Positions 17,787 to 26,626 of a DNA stretch of 64,000 nucleotides are shown piece after piece (position 1 is the stretch's first letter; the number at the start of each line of letters is the position of its first letter). The notes below the pieces were generated by a model. It was not told the DNA's origin and did not search any database. It worked only from the letters and a program-made list of their open reading frames with translations. The DNA is from Parasedimentitalea marina (GTDB lineage Bacteria > Pseudomonadota > Alphaproteobacteria > Rhodobacterales > Rhodobacteraceae): positions 3,410,001-3,474,000 of the forward strand of contig NZ_CP033219.1 of assembly GCF_004006175.1 (NCBI RefSeq), written 5' to 3'. The position numbers and the translations under genes were made by a program.

Positions 17787-18868
17787 CGCAGGCGCTCCGT
17801 TTTCAGATAGCTTTTCTGACGACGGAACATGTCCTTGCGCGCGAATGGGAACAACTCAAACCAAGTGCGGACCTTCAGCCAGCGGCCATAGATCCCCATC
17901 GGCTCAAACAGGATGAACAGGATCAGGATCATGCCGAAAACTCCGGTTTCCAGCCCCGGGATGGCCACACCGCCGCCCAGCACCGCGCCCTTCAGGATCG
18001 ACAGCACCTGCGGTAGAAACGCCACCACCACCGCGCCAAAGAACGCGCCGTGGATCGATCCCAACCCACCAATCACGATCATCATCAGCAAGGTGATCGA
18101 AATCACCAGCGAGAAGGTCTCGTTGTTGAAAGCGCCGGCATAATATCCCATCAAGGCCCCGGCCCAGCCAGTGATCATGCAGGACAAGCCAAAGGCCGTG
18201 CCCTTGGTACGCGCTATATGCACCCCCATAGCGCTGGCCGAGACCTCGCTGTCGCGCACCGCCGCAAAGGCCCGCCCCAGCGGCGAACGCAACAGATTGC
18301 GGTAGAACAGGGTGCAGATGACGGTCACCGCCAGCACCAGATAATAAAACCGTACTGGCATCGTCCAGCGTTCGATCTCGAGCCCGAATAAGGTGATGGC
18401 GTCAGGGAATTTTCCAGACACACCGCCGGTCCAGGGGTCCAGCAGAACGATGATGTCATCGGCGAGAATCGATAGGGCAATGGTGGCGATCGCCAGGTAA
18501 ATCCCATGCAGTCGTAGCGCAGGAATGGCGATAATTGCGCCAACAACGCCAGTGATCATTCCGGCTAGTGGAAAGGCCAAAATAAACGGCAGCCCTGCCT
18601 CTATCAAAATAGTGTTGGTGTAACAGCCAATCGCCAGAAACGCCGCGTGGCCCAGACTGACCTGTCCAGTCTGCCCCGTCAGCAACATCAGCCCCAGCCC
18701 GGCAATGGCCCAGATCAGCACATTGGTGACCTCGCCAATGTAGAATTCATCCAGCAGCAGGGGCAGCGTCAAACTCAACACCAGAAGCCCCGCATAGATC
18801 GCCAGTGTCCAGCGATCGGGGAACAGGCGGATGTCATCATTGTACGAGGTTTTAAACAGGATGCGCAT
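17783..18868 (-). CDS. livM: HAAT ABC transporter permease LivM
   Basis: About 361 residues. The ATG at 18868 is preferred over a TTG three bases earlier. Multiple membrane segments are visible, with the LivM signatures LTGQTGQVSLGHAAFLAIG and AAVRDSEVSASAMGVHIARTK. It forms the membrane channel together with LivH. The C-terminal cytoplasmic tail is longer and more basic than usual. Confidence 0.93.
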   Translation of the reverse strand: MRILFKTSYNDDIRLFPDRWTLAIYAGLLVLSLTLPLLLDEFYIGEVTNVLIWAIAGLGLMLLTGQTGQVSLGHAAFLAIGCYTNTILIEAGLPFILAFPLAGMITGVVGAIIAIPALRLHGIYLAIATIALSILADDIIVLLDPWTGGVSGKFPDAITLFGLEIERWTMPVRFYYLVLAVTVICTLFYRNLLRSPLGRAFAAVRDSEVSASAMGVHIARTKGTAFGLSCMITGWAGALMGYYAGAFNNETFSLVISITLLMMIVIGGLGSIHGAFFGAVVVAFLPQVLSILKGAVLGGGVAIPGLETGVFGMILILFILFEPMGIYGRWLKVRTWFELFPFARKDMFRRQKSYLKTERLR

Positions 18869-18871
18869 CAA

Positions 18872-19747
18872 TCAGACCTTCTTGATCCGGATTTGACTGA
18901 ACAGCCCATGGGGGCGCAGCACCAGGACAATCAGTAGCAAGGCATAGGGTGCAATCTGTGAATACCCGGCCGCAAAATAACGCGAGGCAAAGGGCTCGAT
19001 CACCCCCACGATCAGCCCGCCCGCCAGCGCACCGGGCAGTGAGCCAAATCCACCGATTACCGCTGCGGCAAATGCCTTTATCCCCAAAAGGCCAGCATTG
19101 GGGTCTATTGCGCCTTTGGACGCAAACAAAATACCCGCCACTGCAGCGGTCGCGCCGGACAGGCCCCAGATCAACCCCTGCACCCGCTTTACTGGAATAC
19201 CCATATAATAGGCCGCCATCTGGTTCTGGCTGGCGGCCTGCATTGCCAATCCCAGTTTAGTCCGTTGAAAGAATTGGTACAAAAACAGCGTCATCAAGAC
19301 TGTGACCACTATCACCGCCACATCAGCCATCCCCAGGACAACACCGCCAAAGTGGATGTCTCCGATTGCGAGCGGGCTTTCCAGTGTCTGTGGCTCGTGC
19401 CCCCAAATCACCCCGGCAACAAAGCGGATCACAAAGCCCAATGCGATGGTCAGGATCACCACGGCAGTCTGACTTTGGCCAAACAGATGTCGCAACACCA
19501 GATAATCCAACAGATACCCCAACACCGCCATGATCATAATGGCCAGCGGTGCAGCCAGCCAGAATGGCATATGCAAGTACTCGGCATTGGTCAGCCCCAG
19601 CGTCACAAAGGCCCCCAGCATCATGAAATCGCCCTGGGCAAAATTCACCGCCTCGGTTGCCTTGTAAATCAGCACAAAGCCAAGTGCGATCAACCCGTAC
19701 ACACAGCCATTCGCAAGCCCGCTGACCAGCAGCTGCAAAACGTCCAA
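18872..19747 (-). CDS. livH: HAAT ABC transporter permease LivH
   Basis: A 291-residue permease and the first gene of the operon. LVSGLANGCVYGLIALGFVLIYKATEAVNFAQGDFMMLGAF is the usual LivH N-terminus, and the segment around GIKAFAAAVIGGFGSLPGALAGG lies near the C-terminal third. It is followed three bases later by the livM start. The promoter should lie in the 460-bp gap shared with the divergent BKACE gene. Confidence 0.93.
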   Translation of the reverse strand: MDVLQLLVSGLANGCVYGLIALGFVLIYKATEAVNFAQGDFMMLGAFVTLGLTNAEYLHMPFWLAAPLAIMIMAVLGYLLDYLVLRHLFGQSQTAVVILTIALGFVIRFVAGVIWGHEPQTLESPLAIGDIHFGGVVLGMADVAVIVVTVLMTLFLYQFFQRTKLGLAMQAASQNQMAAYYMGIPVKRVQGLIWGLSGATAAVAGILFASKGAIDPNAGLLGIKAFAAAVIGGFGSLPGALAGGLIVGVIEPFASRYFAAGYSQIAPYALLLIVLVLRPHGLFSQIRIKKV

Positions 19748-20210
19748 ATTGTCCTCCCCTGCCCTAAAACGCAGTGTTTTGCCCGGACATTGCCGGACGG
19801 GTCGCGCCTTAAGCGTAAAAGCTCGGGTCTCCCTTGCAAGCTCTGATACCGGGCGCGTCCAGGTCAGATTAGCGAGACAATTTTTTGTCTGTCAACAAAA
19901 ACGACCAAACAAGCATAGTTTGAAACTTATGGATCCAATTACACTTATGAGCTGAATTTCCGCCAGCGTAACCCAATATATCCTATTGTACTCCGCTATC
20001 CGTTTTGATCCCACCACGCTTTCATTGAGGCCATGACAGCCTGTCGCCCTGCCGCAATCAGCCAAGGGCCGGTTTACTCAAACAGCGGCCATCTGGTGAA
20101 AAACATTGATTGCACAACCGGTGAAACGTAATATTACGACACCTTATCATTTCGATATTCGCCGTCTTAGCGACGACAAAAATGTGTTTTTTGACATCTA
20201 GGATCCACTC
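19748..20210. other. Divergent regulatory region between livH and BKACE genes
   Basis: A 463-bp non-coding gap with promoters for both directions expected. Apart from the inverted repeat near 19880-19900, I see no gene or RNA signature. Confidence 0.6.
19875..19901. promoter_or_regulatory. Overlapping inverted repeats, candidate operator
   Basis: TTTTTGT (19882-19888) and ACAAAAA (19895-19901) are perfect arms around CTGTCA. AGACAA/TTGTCT (19875-19890) overlaps the first arm. TTGT-N6-ACAA spacing resembles GntR/FadR-type operators. No regulator gene is adjacent, so the binder is unknown. Confidence 0.4.
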
Positions 20211-21041
20211 ATGAGTACCCCCTGCATCATCTGCGTCGCAATCACTGGTTCGGTCCCGCGCAAGGAAAACAATCCTGCGGTACCGGTCACCATAGCCGAG
20301 CAGATTGAAAGCACCCATGCGGCATTCGAGGCTGGCGCCTCTATCGCCCATTGCCACGTGCGCAATGACGACCAGACCCCCACTTCGGATCCTGAAAAAT
20401 TTGGACGCCTGCTGGAGGGTCTGAATACACATTGCCCAGGCATGGTGGTGCAGTTGTCCACTGGTGGGCGGTCCGGCGCGGGCAAGGATCGCGGTGGCAT
20501 GTTGTCTTTACGTCCCGACATGGCCTCGCTGTCGGTAGGGTCGAACAACTTCCCCACCCGCGTCTATGAAAATTCGCCGGATCTGGTGGATTGGCTGGCT
20601 TCGGAAATGTGCACCTATGAGGTCAAGCCCGAGATCGAAGCCTTTGACCTGTCGCATATCCATCAGGCGGTAAAGATGAACCGCGAAGGCCGCATCGCCG
20701 GGACCCTGTATGTGCAATTTGTGATGGGTGTGAAAAACGCCATGCCCGTCGACAAGGATGTCTTTGATTATTACGTCAAAACCATGCAACGTCTGGCGCC
20801 CGAGGCCCAGTGGTGCGCGGCCGGCGTTGGCCCCGGTCAGATTGTCGTCAATGAATGGTCTATCGCCGCAGGTGGTCATACCCGCACCGGGTTGGAAGAC
20901 AACATGCGCCTGGATCGCAATACTCTGGCGCCGTCCAATGCAGCGCTGGTTACCCGGGCGGCTGAGCTCTGTGAGAAATACGAACGCCCGGTCGCCAGCT
21001 GGCAACAGGCGCGTGAGATCCTGGGACTGCGCCCCGCTTGA
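20211..21041 (+). CDS. BKACE family beta-keto acid cleavage enzyme
   Basis: A 276-residue protein of the DUF849/BKACE family. These Zn-dependent enzymes condense a beta-keto acid with acetyl-CoA to give acetoacetate and a new acyl-CoA. Motifs: VAITGSVPRKENNPAVPVT; the metal ligands in HCHVR (His46, His48); VQLSTGGRSG; and GVGPGQIVVNEWSIAAGGHTRTGLEDN, with the family's later catalytic region. Known members act on 3-keto-5-aminohexanoate, dehydrocarnitine and other keto acids. Substrate cannot be assigned here. It is divergent from the Liv/acyl-CoA ligase operon, which may feed or use its CoA product. Confidence 0.88.
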   Translation: MSTPCIICVAITGSVPRKENNPAVPVTIAEQIESTHAAFEAGASIAHCHVRNDDQTPTSDPEKFGRLLEGLNTHCPGMVVQLSTGGRSGAGKDRGGMLSLRPDMASLSVGSNNFPTRVYENSPDLVDWLASEMCTYEVKPEIEAFDLSHIHQAVKMNREGRIAGTLYVQFVMGVKNAMPVDKDVFDYYVKTMQRLAPEAQWCAAGVGPGQIVVNEWSIAAGGHTRTGLEDNMRLDRNTLAPSNAALVTRAAELCEKYERPVASWQQAREILGLRPA

Positions 21042-21105
21042 TCCAGATCGCCGCCAGTGTGGCACTGGTGACGGTTCGATTGAGCAGTATTAGCAAAAAT
21101 GAACA

Positions 21106-21131
21106 CCAGGCCCGCACACTTGCGGACCTGG
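21106..21131. terminator. Hairpin between convergent BKACE and cueR genes
   Basis: CCAGG-CCCGCA pairs with TGCGG-CCTGG around a CACT loop. A short A-run (T-run on the minus strand) lies six bases away at 21095-21099. It may end either transcript. Confidence 0.45.
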
Positions 21132-21142
21132 AAAGCTGGGGC

Positions 21143-21544
21143 CTAGACGGGTGTGGAGCTGAGACCAGACAGATCACTTAGGATTGGGCAGTCCGGACGA
21201 TCATCGCCTGCGCAACATTCGACCAGTTCACTTAGGGTATCGTGCATCGTCTGCAAATCGTGAATTTTGGTTTCTATTTTGGTCAGATGCTCTTTGGCCA
21301 GGCCTTTGACGTCGGCGCTGGCGCGGCTTTCGTCCTGATAAAGCGCCATAAGGGTGCGACAGTCCTCGATGGTGAAACCAAGCGCCCGGGCACGGCCCAG
21401 AAAGGCCAGCCGGTGCAGATCTGAGGTAACAAAGCTGCGGTAGCCGTTGGCCGAGCGCAGCGGTTTGATCAGGCCGATGTCCTCGTAATAGCGGATGGTT
21501 TTGGCGGGCAGCCCCAAGCGGGCCGAGACGTCTCCGATGTTCAT
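21143..21544 (-). CDS. cueR: Cu(I)-responsive MerR-family regulator CueR
   Basis: A 133-residue regulator. The MerR helix-turn-helix starts MNIGDVSARLGLPAKTIRYYEDIGLI, followed by RSANGYRSF. A long dimerisation helix precedes the metal loop CCAGDDRPDCPIL, whose two cysteines in the C-x7-C arrangement match the Cu(I)/Ag(I) site of CueR. Its ATG follows GGAG. It lies directly downstream of copA, on the same strand, and most likely activates the copA promoter described below. Confidence 0.92.
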   Translation of the reverse strand: MNIGDVSARLGLPAKTIRYYEDIGLIKPLRSANGYRSFVTSDLHRLAFLGRARALGFTIEDCRTLMALYQDESRASADVKGLAKEHLTKIETKIHDLQTMHDTLSELVECCAGDDRPDCPILSDLSGLSSTPV

Positions 21545-21553
21545 AGCTGGCTC

Positions 21554-24055
21554 CTATTCTGCAGGGGTTGCGTGCAACACTGTATCTGTTGCTGTTTGGT
21601 TTTCAGGTATCGCAGGTCGTAAGCGGCGCAGGCGCAGCGCGTTGGTCAGCACAAAGACGCTGGACAGGGCCATTGCCCCAGCGGCCAGTGCAGGCGACAA
21701 AAGCGGGCCGCCCAAGGGATACAATACTCCGGCAGCAACCGGTATCAGCAACACGTTATAGCCAAAGGCCCAGACCAGATTTTGGCGTATGTTGCGCATG
21801 GTGGCGCGACTGACGGTCAGCGCGTTGACCACGCCGCGCAAATCGCCGGACATCAACACCACATCTGCCGCCTCGATGGCAACATCAGTGCCAGTGCCAA
21901 TCGCAATCCCCACTCCGGCTGTGGCCAAAGCCGGGGCATCGTTGATACCGTCACCAACAAAGGCCACCGCCCCATGTTCTGCCTCAAGCTGTTTCAGCGC
22001 CTCTACTTTTTGTGCTGGAAGACACTCGGCCTTGACCGCGTCGATGCCCAGATCAGCAGCAATAACCGAGGCAGTCGCCGCATTGTCGCCGGTGATCATT
22101 GCGACCTTAAGACCCTGATCGTGAAACGCCTTAATCGCTGTACGGGTCCCTTGTTTGATCGGGTCAGCGACGGCGATAACTGCGGCAATCTTGCCGTCTA
22201 TCGCCGCATAGAGCGGCGTCTCGCCGCGCTTGGCCAATGTGGCACCCGTTTGCGCCAGGTCGCCAATGTCGATACCTTCGCGCTGCATCAGCCGGTCTGC
22301 CCCAATTAGCAGGGTCTTCCCCGCAACTTCGGCCTGCAGCCCGTAGCCCGGGATGGCCTCGACGTCACTTGCCTGCGGAAGGTCCGGGCCTGCAGCGGCT
22401 ACCAAAGCCCGTGCAATCGGGTGCTCGGACTTGGTTTCGGCCGCAGCCACCAAGGGCAAGACGGCCTCGCGGGTGAAACCAGGGGCGCAGGTAAATGTGG
22501 TCAGGCTGGGCTGTCCCAATGTCAGCGTGCCGGTTTTGTCCAGCGCCACCAGTTTGACCTCTTGCAACTGCTGCAGCGCATCGCCTTTGCGAAACAGTAC
22601 GCCCATTTCGGCAGCACGCCCGGTGCCCACCATGATCGAGGTCGGAGTGGCCAGCCCCATAGCACAGGGACAGGCGATGATAAGCACAGACACCCCCGCC
22701 ACCAGAGCAAACGACAGTGCCGGATCAGGGCCAAACAGAAACCAGGCCAGAATAGTCAGCGCCGCAACCGCGATCACAGCGGGCACAAACCACAAGGTAA
22801 TACGGTCAACCAATCCCTGCACCGGCAGTTTGGCCCCCTGCGCCTGTTCAACCATTTGAATAATCTGTGCCAGCACCGTATCGCGACCAACCCGCGTCGC
22901 CCTGTAGTCAAGCCCGCCATTGCCATTCACCGTTCCAGCGGTGACCGGGTCACCTGTGGATTTGGATACCGGCACCGGTTCGCCCGTGATCATGCTTTCG
23001 TCAACATAAGACCGCCCCGAGATCACCTCGCCGTCCACCGCAATGCGCTCGCCCGGACGGGTGCGGATCAGATCATTGACCGAGATCTGTTCAATAGAGG
23101 TTTCCACCGGTTCGCCATCGATAAGCACCAGAGCACTTGGCACCTGCAGACCAACCAACTTACGGATCGCCGCGCCCGTCCGGCCCTTGGCGCGCGCCTC
23201 TAACCAGCGCCCCAGTAAGATCAGCACCACAATCACCGCTGCGGCCTCGTAATAGACATTGGCGGACCCGGCAGGCAGCAGCCCCGGTGCAAATGTCGAG
23301 ACCAGAGAAAACCCGTAGGCTGCCGTCGTGCCCAGCGCCACCAGCGAATTCATATCCGGCGCAGCGCGAAACAGCGCAGGAAAGCCCTTGGTATAAAAGG
23401 CTCGGCCCGGCCCCATCAAAACGACGGTGGTCAACACAAATTGCAAGAGATAGCTGTTTTGCTGACCGACATTCGCCACGATCCAATGATGCAGCGCCGG
23501 GACCACGTGACCGCCCATTTCAATGAGGAACACAGGCAGTGTCAGCACCCCAGCTAGCAGCACCTGGCGCCCCAGTTGCTGGATCTCATCGTCTCTGCGC
23601 TGGTCAGTCTGGGCCTGTTCATCCATCTCGTGGTTTCGCACATGCGCCGGATAACCGGCGGTAGTTACTGCTCGGGCCAGATCACCACCACTGGTGCTGC
23701 CAGCCACAAAATGGACTTCCGCACTTTGGCTGGCCAGATTGACGTTTGCAGTAATGACACCGGGCACTGCGTTCAGGGCTCGTTCAGCGCGACCAACACA
23801 TGAGGCGCAGCTTAGGTTCTCAATTTGCAGCGAGGTTTGCGTCTCTACTGCAGGGTATCCGGCGTCGGCCAAAGCACTGGTCAAGGCACTCAGAGGCAAG
23901 TCTGCAGTGTGGTCGACCTGAGCCGTGGCATTGGCCAGATTGACCGTGGCCTGCGTCACCCCGTCAACCGCAGCCAGGGCGCGTTCGGCTCGCCCAACGC
24001 AGCTTGCGCAGCTAAGACCCGATAATTGCAATGTAATTTGAGTAGTGTCGGACAT
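21554..24055 (-). CDS. copA: Copper-exporting P1B-type ATPase CopA
   Basis: About 833 residues from the ATG at 24055; an in-frame ATG at 24076 would be almost at the predicted transcript start. Two N-terminal heavy-metal-associated domains each carry [14 protein letters not shown] (CxxC). The membrane metal site is [14 protein letters not shown] (CPC). The phosphorylation motif is [10 protein letters not shown], with HP in SEHPIARAL and [20 protein letters not shown] at the hinge. It pumps Cu(I) out of the cytoplasm. Co-transcribed with cueR, 9 bp apart. Confidence 0.95.
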   Translation of the reverse strand: MSDTTQITLQLSGLSCASCVGRAERALAAVDGVTQATVNLANATAQVDHTADLPLSALTSALADAGYPAVETQTSLQIENLSCASCVGRAERALNAVPGVITANVNLASQSAEVHFVAGSTSGGDLARAVTTAGYPAHVRNHEMDEQAQTDQRRDDEIQQLGRQVLLAGVLTLPVFLIEMGGHVVPALHHWIVANVGQQNSYLLQFVLTTVVLMGPGRAFYTKGFPALFRAAPDMNSLVALGTTAAYGFSLVSTFAPGLLPAGSANVYYEAAAVIVVLILLGRWLEARAKGRTGAAIRKLVGLQVPSALVLIDGEPVETSIEQISVNDLIRTRPGERIAVDGEVISGRSYVDESMITGEPVPVSKSTGDPVTAGTVNGNGGLDYRATRVGRDTVLAQIIQMVEQAQGAKLPVQGLVDRITLWFVPAVIAVAALTILAWFLFGPDPALSFALVAGVSVLIIACPCAMGLATPTSIMVGTGRAAEMGVLFRKGDALQQLQEVKLVALDKTGTLTLGQPSLTTFTCAPGFTREAVLPLVAAAETKSEHPIARALVAAAGPDLPQASDVEAIPGYGLQAEVAGKTLLIGADRLMQREGIDIGDLAQTGATLAKRGETPLYAAIDGKIAAVIAVADPIKQGTRTAIKAFHDQGLKVAMITGDNAATASVIAADLGIDAVKAECLPAQKVEALKQLEAEHGAVAFVGDGINDAPALATAGVGIAIGTGTDVAIEAADVVLMSGDLRGVVNALTVSRATMRNIRQNLVWAFGYNVLLIPVAAGVLYPLGGPLLSPALAAGAMALSSVFVLTNALRLRRLRPAIPENQTATDTVLHATPAE

Positions 24056-24087
24056 GGGAGACCCTTTGGCAGTCATTCATCCTACCG

Positions 24088-24118
24088 CATATGGAGGTTC
24101 CAGTCACGGGAGGGTCAA
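24088..24118 (-). promoter_or_regulatory. MerR/CueR-type promoter of copA
   Basis: Reading the minus strand, TTGACC (-35) and CATATG (-10) are separated by 19 bp, the over-long spacer that MerR-family activators act on. Within the spacer TCC-N7-GGA forms a partial dyad like CueR boxes. It would give a leader of about 25 nt before the copA start at 24055. Confidence 0.6.
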
Positions 24119-24431
24119 GAGGGGGAAGGCAAAAAAGACATGAGATCTACAAATAAAACGAGATCCCGCCCAAATTGCTGCTGGCCCGTCGGCGCAAAAG
24201 ACCCGTTTGACCGTACACTTGCCGCAACCGACCCAACATTTGTCGCGACGACAGGCAGGACCAACACTGGAAACTGGTAAACTAACGCCGTCGAACTTGC
24301 ACAACCGAGCCCGCTTGGATAGGGCCTATAATACCCATGAGAGGGCACAGCCAACCGGCCTCCTTTCATCGACGCCTTCAAACCAACACCCCACGCTTTA
24401 AGTGGGTACTACTCAGACAAAGGAATTTGGA
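24119..24431. other. Intergenic region upstream of the formaldehyde dehydrogenase gene
   Basis: 313 bp between divergent promoters. I see no gene or clear element beyond the AAGGAA site just before 24432. Confidence 0.5.
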
Positions 24432-25547
24432 ATGATGAGAACGCGCGCCGCCGTAGCCGTTGCAGCAGGTCAACCTCTGCAGGTCATGGAAGTGAACCTC
24501 GAAGGCCCCAAGGCGGGTGAGGTTCTTGTGGAGATCAAGGCCACAGGCCTGTGCCACACCGATGAGTTCACCCGTTCGGGTGATGATCCCGAAGGTATCT
24601 TTCCGGCCATTCTGGGCCACGAAGGCGCCGGTATCGTCATCGAGATTGGCGAGGGTGTCACCAGTCTGGAAGTCGGAGATCACGTGATCCCGCTTTACAC
24701 GCCTGAATGTCGCGAGTGTGACTATTGTCTGAACCCAAAAACTAACTTGTGCCAATCCATCCGCTCGACCCAGGGCGCCGGTCTGCTGCCCGACGGCTCG
24801 ACCCGGTTCTCGATGCTGGACGGCACGCCGATCCATCACTACATGGGCTGCTCGACCTTTGCCAATCATACTGTGGTGCCGGAAATCGCGCTGGCCAAAG
24901 TCCGCAAAGACGCGCCGTTTGATAAGATCTGCTACATCGGCTGCGGCGTCACCACTGGCATTGGTGCTGTGATTAACACCGCCAAGGTCGAGATCGGCTC
25001 AACCGGGATCGTTTTCGGTCTGGGCGGCATTGGTCTGAACGTGATCCAGGGCCTGCGTCTGGCCGGTGCCGACCAAATCGTCGGTGTGGACCTGAACCCG
25101 GGCAAGGTTGAGATGGCGACCAAATTCGGCATGACCCACTTTGTGAACCCAGCCGAGGTTGACGGCGATCTGGTGGCGCATCTGGTCGAGTTGACTGGCG
25201 GCGGCGCGGACTACACCTTTGACGCCACTGGCAATGTCAACGTCATGCGCACCGCGCTTGAGGCCTCGCACAAAGGTTGGGGCGAAAGCATCATCATCGG
25301 TGTGGCGCCGGCCGGGGCTGAAATCTCGACGCGTCCGTTCCAGCTGGTCACCGGTCGCTCCTGGCGCGGGACTGCCTTTGGTGGAGCCTCAGGTCGCACG
25401 GATGTGCCGAAAATCGTCGATTGGTACATGGACGGCAAGATTGAGATCGATCCAATGATTACCCACAAGCTGACGTTGGACCAGATCAACGAGGGTTTTG
25501 AACTGATGCACGCGGGCAAGTCGATCCGCGCTGTGGTTGAATTCTAA
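24432..25547 (+). CDS. frmA: S-(hydroxymethyl)glutathione dehydrogenase (class III alcohol dehydrogenase)
   Basis: About 371 residues. The ATG at 24432 follows AAGGAA; the upstream open frame has no such site. It is a cytosolic Zn, NAD-dependent enzyme that oxidises the glutathione adduct of formaldehyde to S-formylglutathione. Seen: catalytic-Zn region GLCHTDEFTRSG and GHEGAG; the structural-Zn cysteines in CRECDYCLNPKTNLC; and the Rossmann motif FGLGGIGLNVIQG. In Rhodobacterales it is usually called adhI. The hydrolase partner (fghA) is not in the window. A strong terminator follows. Confidence 0.95.
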   Translation: MMRTRAAVAVAAGQPLQVMEVNLEGPKAGEVLVEIKATGLCHTDEFTRSGDDPEGIFPAILGHEGAGIVIEIGEGVTSLEVGDHVIPLYTPECRECDYCLNPKTNLCQSIRSTQGAGLLPDGSTRFSMLDGTPIHHYMGCSTFANHTVVPEIALAKVRKDAPFDKICYIGCGVTTGIGAVINTAKVEIGSTGIVFGLGGIGLNVIQGLRLAGADQIVGVDLNPGKVEMATKFGMTHFVNPAEVDGDLVAHLVELTGGGADYTFDATGNVNVMRTALEASHKGWGESIIIGVAPAGAEISTRPFQLVTGRSWRGTAFGGASGRTDVPKIVDWYMDGKIEIDPMITHKLTLDQINEGFELMHAGKSIRAVVEF

Positions 25548-25575
25548 GCCCCCACTGCACAGGAAAATTAATGAG

Positions 25576-25605
25576 AACGCAGGCCTCACCGGCCTGCGTT
25601 TTTTT
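25576..25605 (+). terminator. Rho-independent terminator after frmA
   Basis: AACGCAGGCC/GGCCTGCGTT is a perfect 10-bp stem with a TCACC loop, ending in a run of seven T. Confidence 0.95.
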
Positions 25606-25613
25606 GTGCCCGG

Positions 25614-25651
25614 TTGACTCACGCTGACCTGACATATAACCATATGGTTAT
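25614..25651 (+). promoter_or_regulatory. Promoter and ArsR-type operator
   Basis: TTGACT (25614-25619) and TATAAC (25635-25640) form a -35/-10 pair with a short 15-bp spacer. ATAACCATATGGTTAT (25636-25651) is a perfect 16-bp palindrome covering the -10 and the probable transcript start. The ArsR protein encoded immediately downstream should bind it and repress its own operon. Confidence 0.65.
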
Positions 25652-26021
25652 GCAGCTTTCAAATTCGACCACCGCGCCCAAGAACCTTGATGCTATTTTT
25701 GCCGCGCTGGCTGACCCCACACGTCGCGCGATTTTAACCAGACTCGCAAGTGGCGAAGCCGGCGTGAATGAGCTGGCGGAACCCTTTAAGATGAGCCAGC
25801 CCGCGGTTTCAAAACACTTGAAAGTTCTGGAACGCGCAGGCCTGGTGGAACGTGCAATTGATAAACAGCGTCGGCCTGCCCGGTTAAAGGCCAAGCCCAT
25901 GGCCGCAGCGGTAAGCTGGCTAGAAGATTTCAGAGAGTTTTGGTCTTCAAGCTTTGATCAGCTGGATGACTTATTGGAAACATTGAAACAGGCTGACATG
26001 AAGGAGCCTCCAAATGAGTGA
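25650..26021 (+). CDS. ArsR-family transcriptional repressor
   Basis: A 123-residue winged-helix protein if it starts at the ATG at 25650; an ATG at 25644 is in the same frame. The predicted transcript start (about 25647) and the absence of a ribosome-binding site favour a leaderless message. Core: LDAIFAALADPTRRAILTRL and the recognition helix MSQPAVSKHLKVLERAGLV. No metal-binding cysteines are present, so it is not a metal sensor of the classical sort. It overlaps the SRPBCC gene by 8 bases; such ArsR-SRPBCC pairs are common and poorly understood. Confidence 0.88.
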   Translation: MQLSNSTTAPKNLDAIFAALADPTRRAILTRLASGEAGVNELAEPFKMSQPAVSKHLKVLERAGLVERAIDKQRRPARLKAKPMAAAVSWLEDFREFWSSSFDQLDDLLETLKQADMKEPPNE

Positions 26022-26508
26022 ATTGCCAACTTATGTATTGGAAAGAGAATTTGACGCCCCGCGCGAATTGGTATGGCGCACCTGGACCGAAGCCGATCTG
26101 CTGTCGCATTGGTATGGCCCTGGTGTAGAAACCGTCATTCATAAACTGGATGTGGCCCCTGGTGGTGTTTGGCTTAACGAAATGAAATGGGGAGAGACCT
26201 CCAATTTCGAGCGCATGGAATACATCGAGGTTGAACCCCCGGCGCGCCTGGTCTGGCTGCATTCAATTGCCAACGCTGAATGGGAAGCTGCGGCAAACCC
26301 CATGATGCCCGATTGGCCCCGTGTTCTGCTGACCACGGTGACCTTTGCTGAAAAAGACGGAAAAACCCTGCTCAAACTGATCTGGCAACCCCATAATGCA
26401 AGCCCGGCTGAACTGGCCTGTTTTGCCGCTGCCATGGCTGGAATGGACAAGGGCTGGGTCTCGGGGATGGACATGCTTGCCGAGATGTTGGCCGAGATGC
26501 AGAGCTAA
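26014..26508 (+). CDS. SRPBCC/AHSA1-domain protein
   Basis: A 164-residue protein with the AHSA1 (START-like) fold: LEREFDAPRELVWRTWTEADLLSHWYGP at the start, then GGVWLNEMKWGE and KTLLKLIWQPHNA. These proteins form a hydrophobic cavity, and the ligand is not known for most. It is translationally coupled to the ArsR gene (8-bp overlap), suggesting that the repressor senses conditions under which this protein is needed. Confidence 0.88.
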   Translation: MSELPTYVLEREFDAPRELVWRTWTEADLLSHWYGPGVETVIHKLDVAPGGVWLNEMKWGETSNFERMEYIEVEPPARLVWLHSIANAEWEAAANPMMPDWPRVLLTTVTFAEKDGKTLLKLIWQPHNASPAELACFAAAMAGMDKGWVSGMDMLAEMLAEMQS

Positions 26509-26549
26509 ACACTGCCTGCAATCCCACAGGGGCCTTTGCCCCAAACACG

Positions 26550-26580
26550 CCTGCCCTTATGGGCAGGTTCACTCGTTTTT
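26550..26580 (+). terminator. Hairpin after the SRPBCC gene
   Basis: CCTGCCC-TTAT-GGGCAGG followed seven bases later by TTTTT. A second hairpin with arms TAGGGCGCA (26585-26593) and TGCGCCCTA (26606-26614) lies just beyond. The weak T-run makes terminator function likely but not certain. Confidence 0.5.
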
Positions 26581-26626
26581 AACGTAGGGCGCAGTGTCAT
26601 TGCATTGCGCCCTATCAAAGCTATAA

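Noticed and set aside
25650..26021. Arsenic or zinc sensor
   Set aside because: The ArsR protein lacks the cysteine/histidine sites of metal sensors and no arsenic genes are adjacent.
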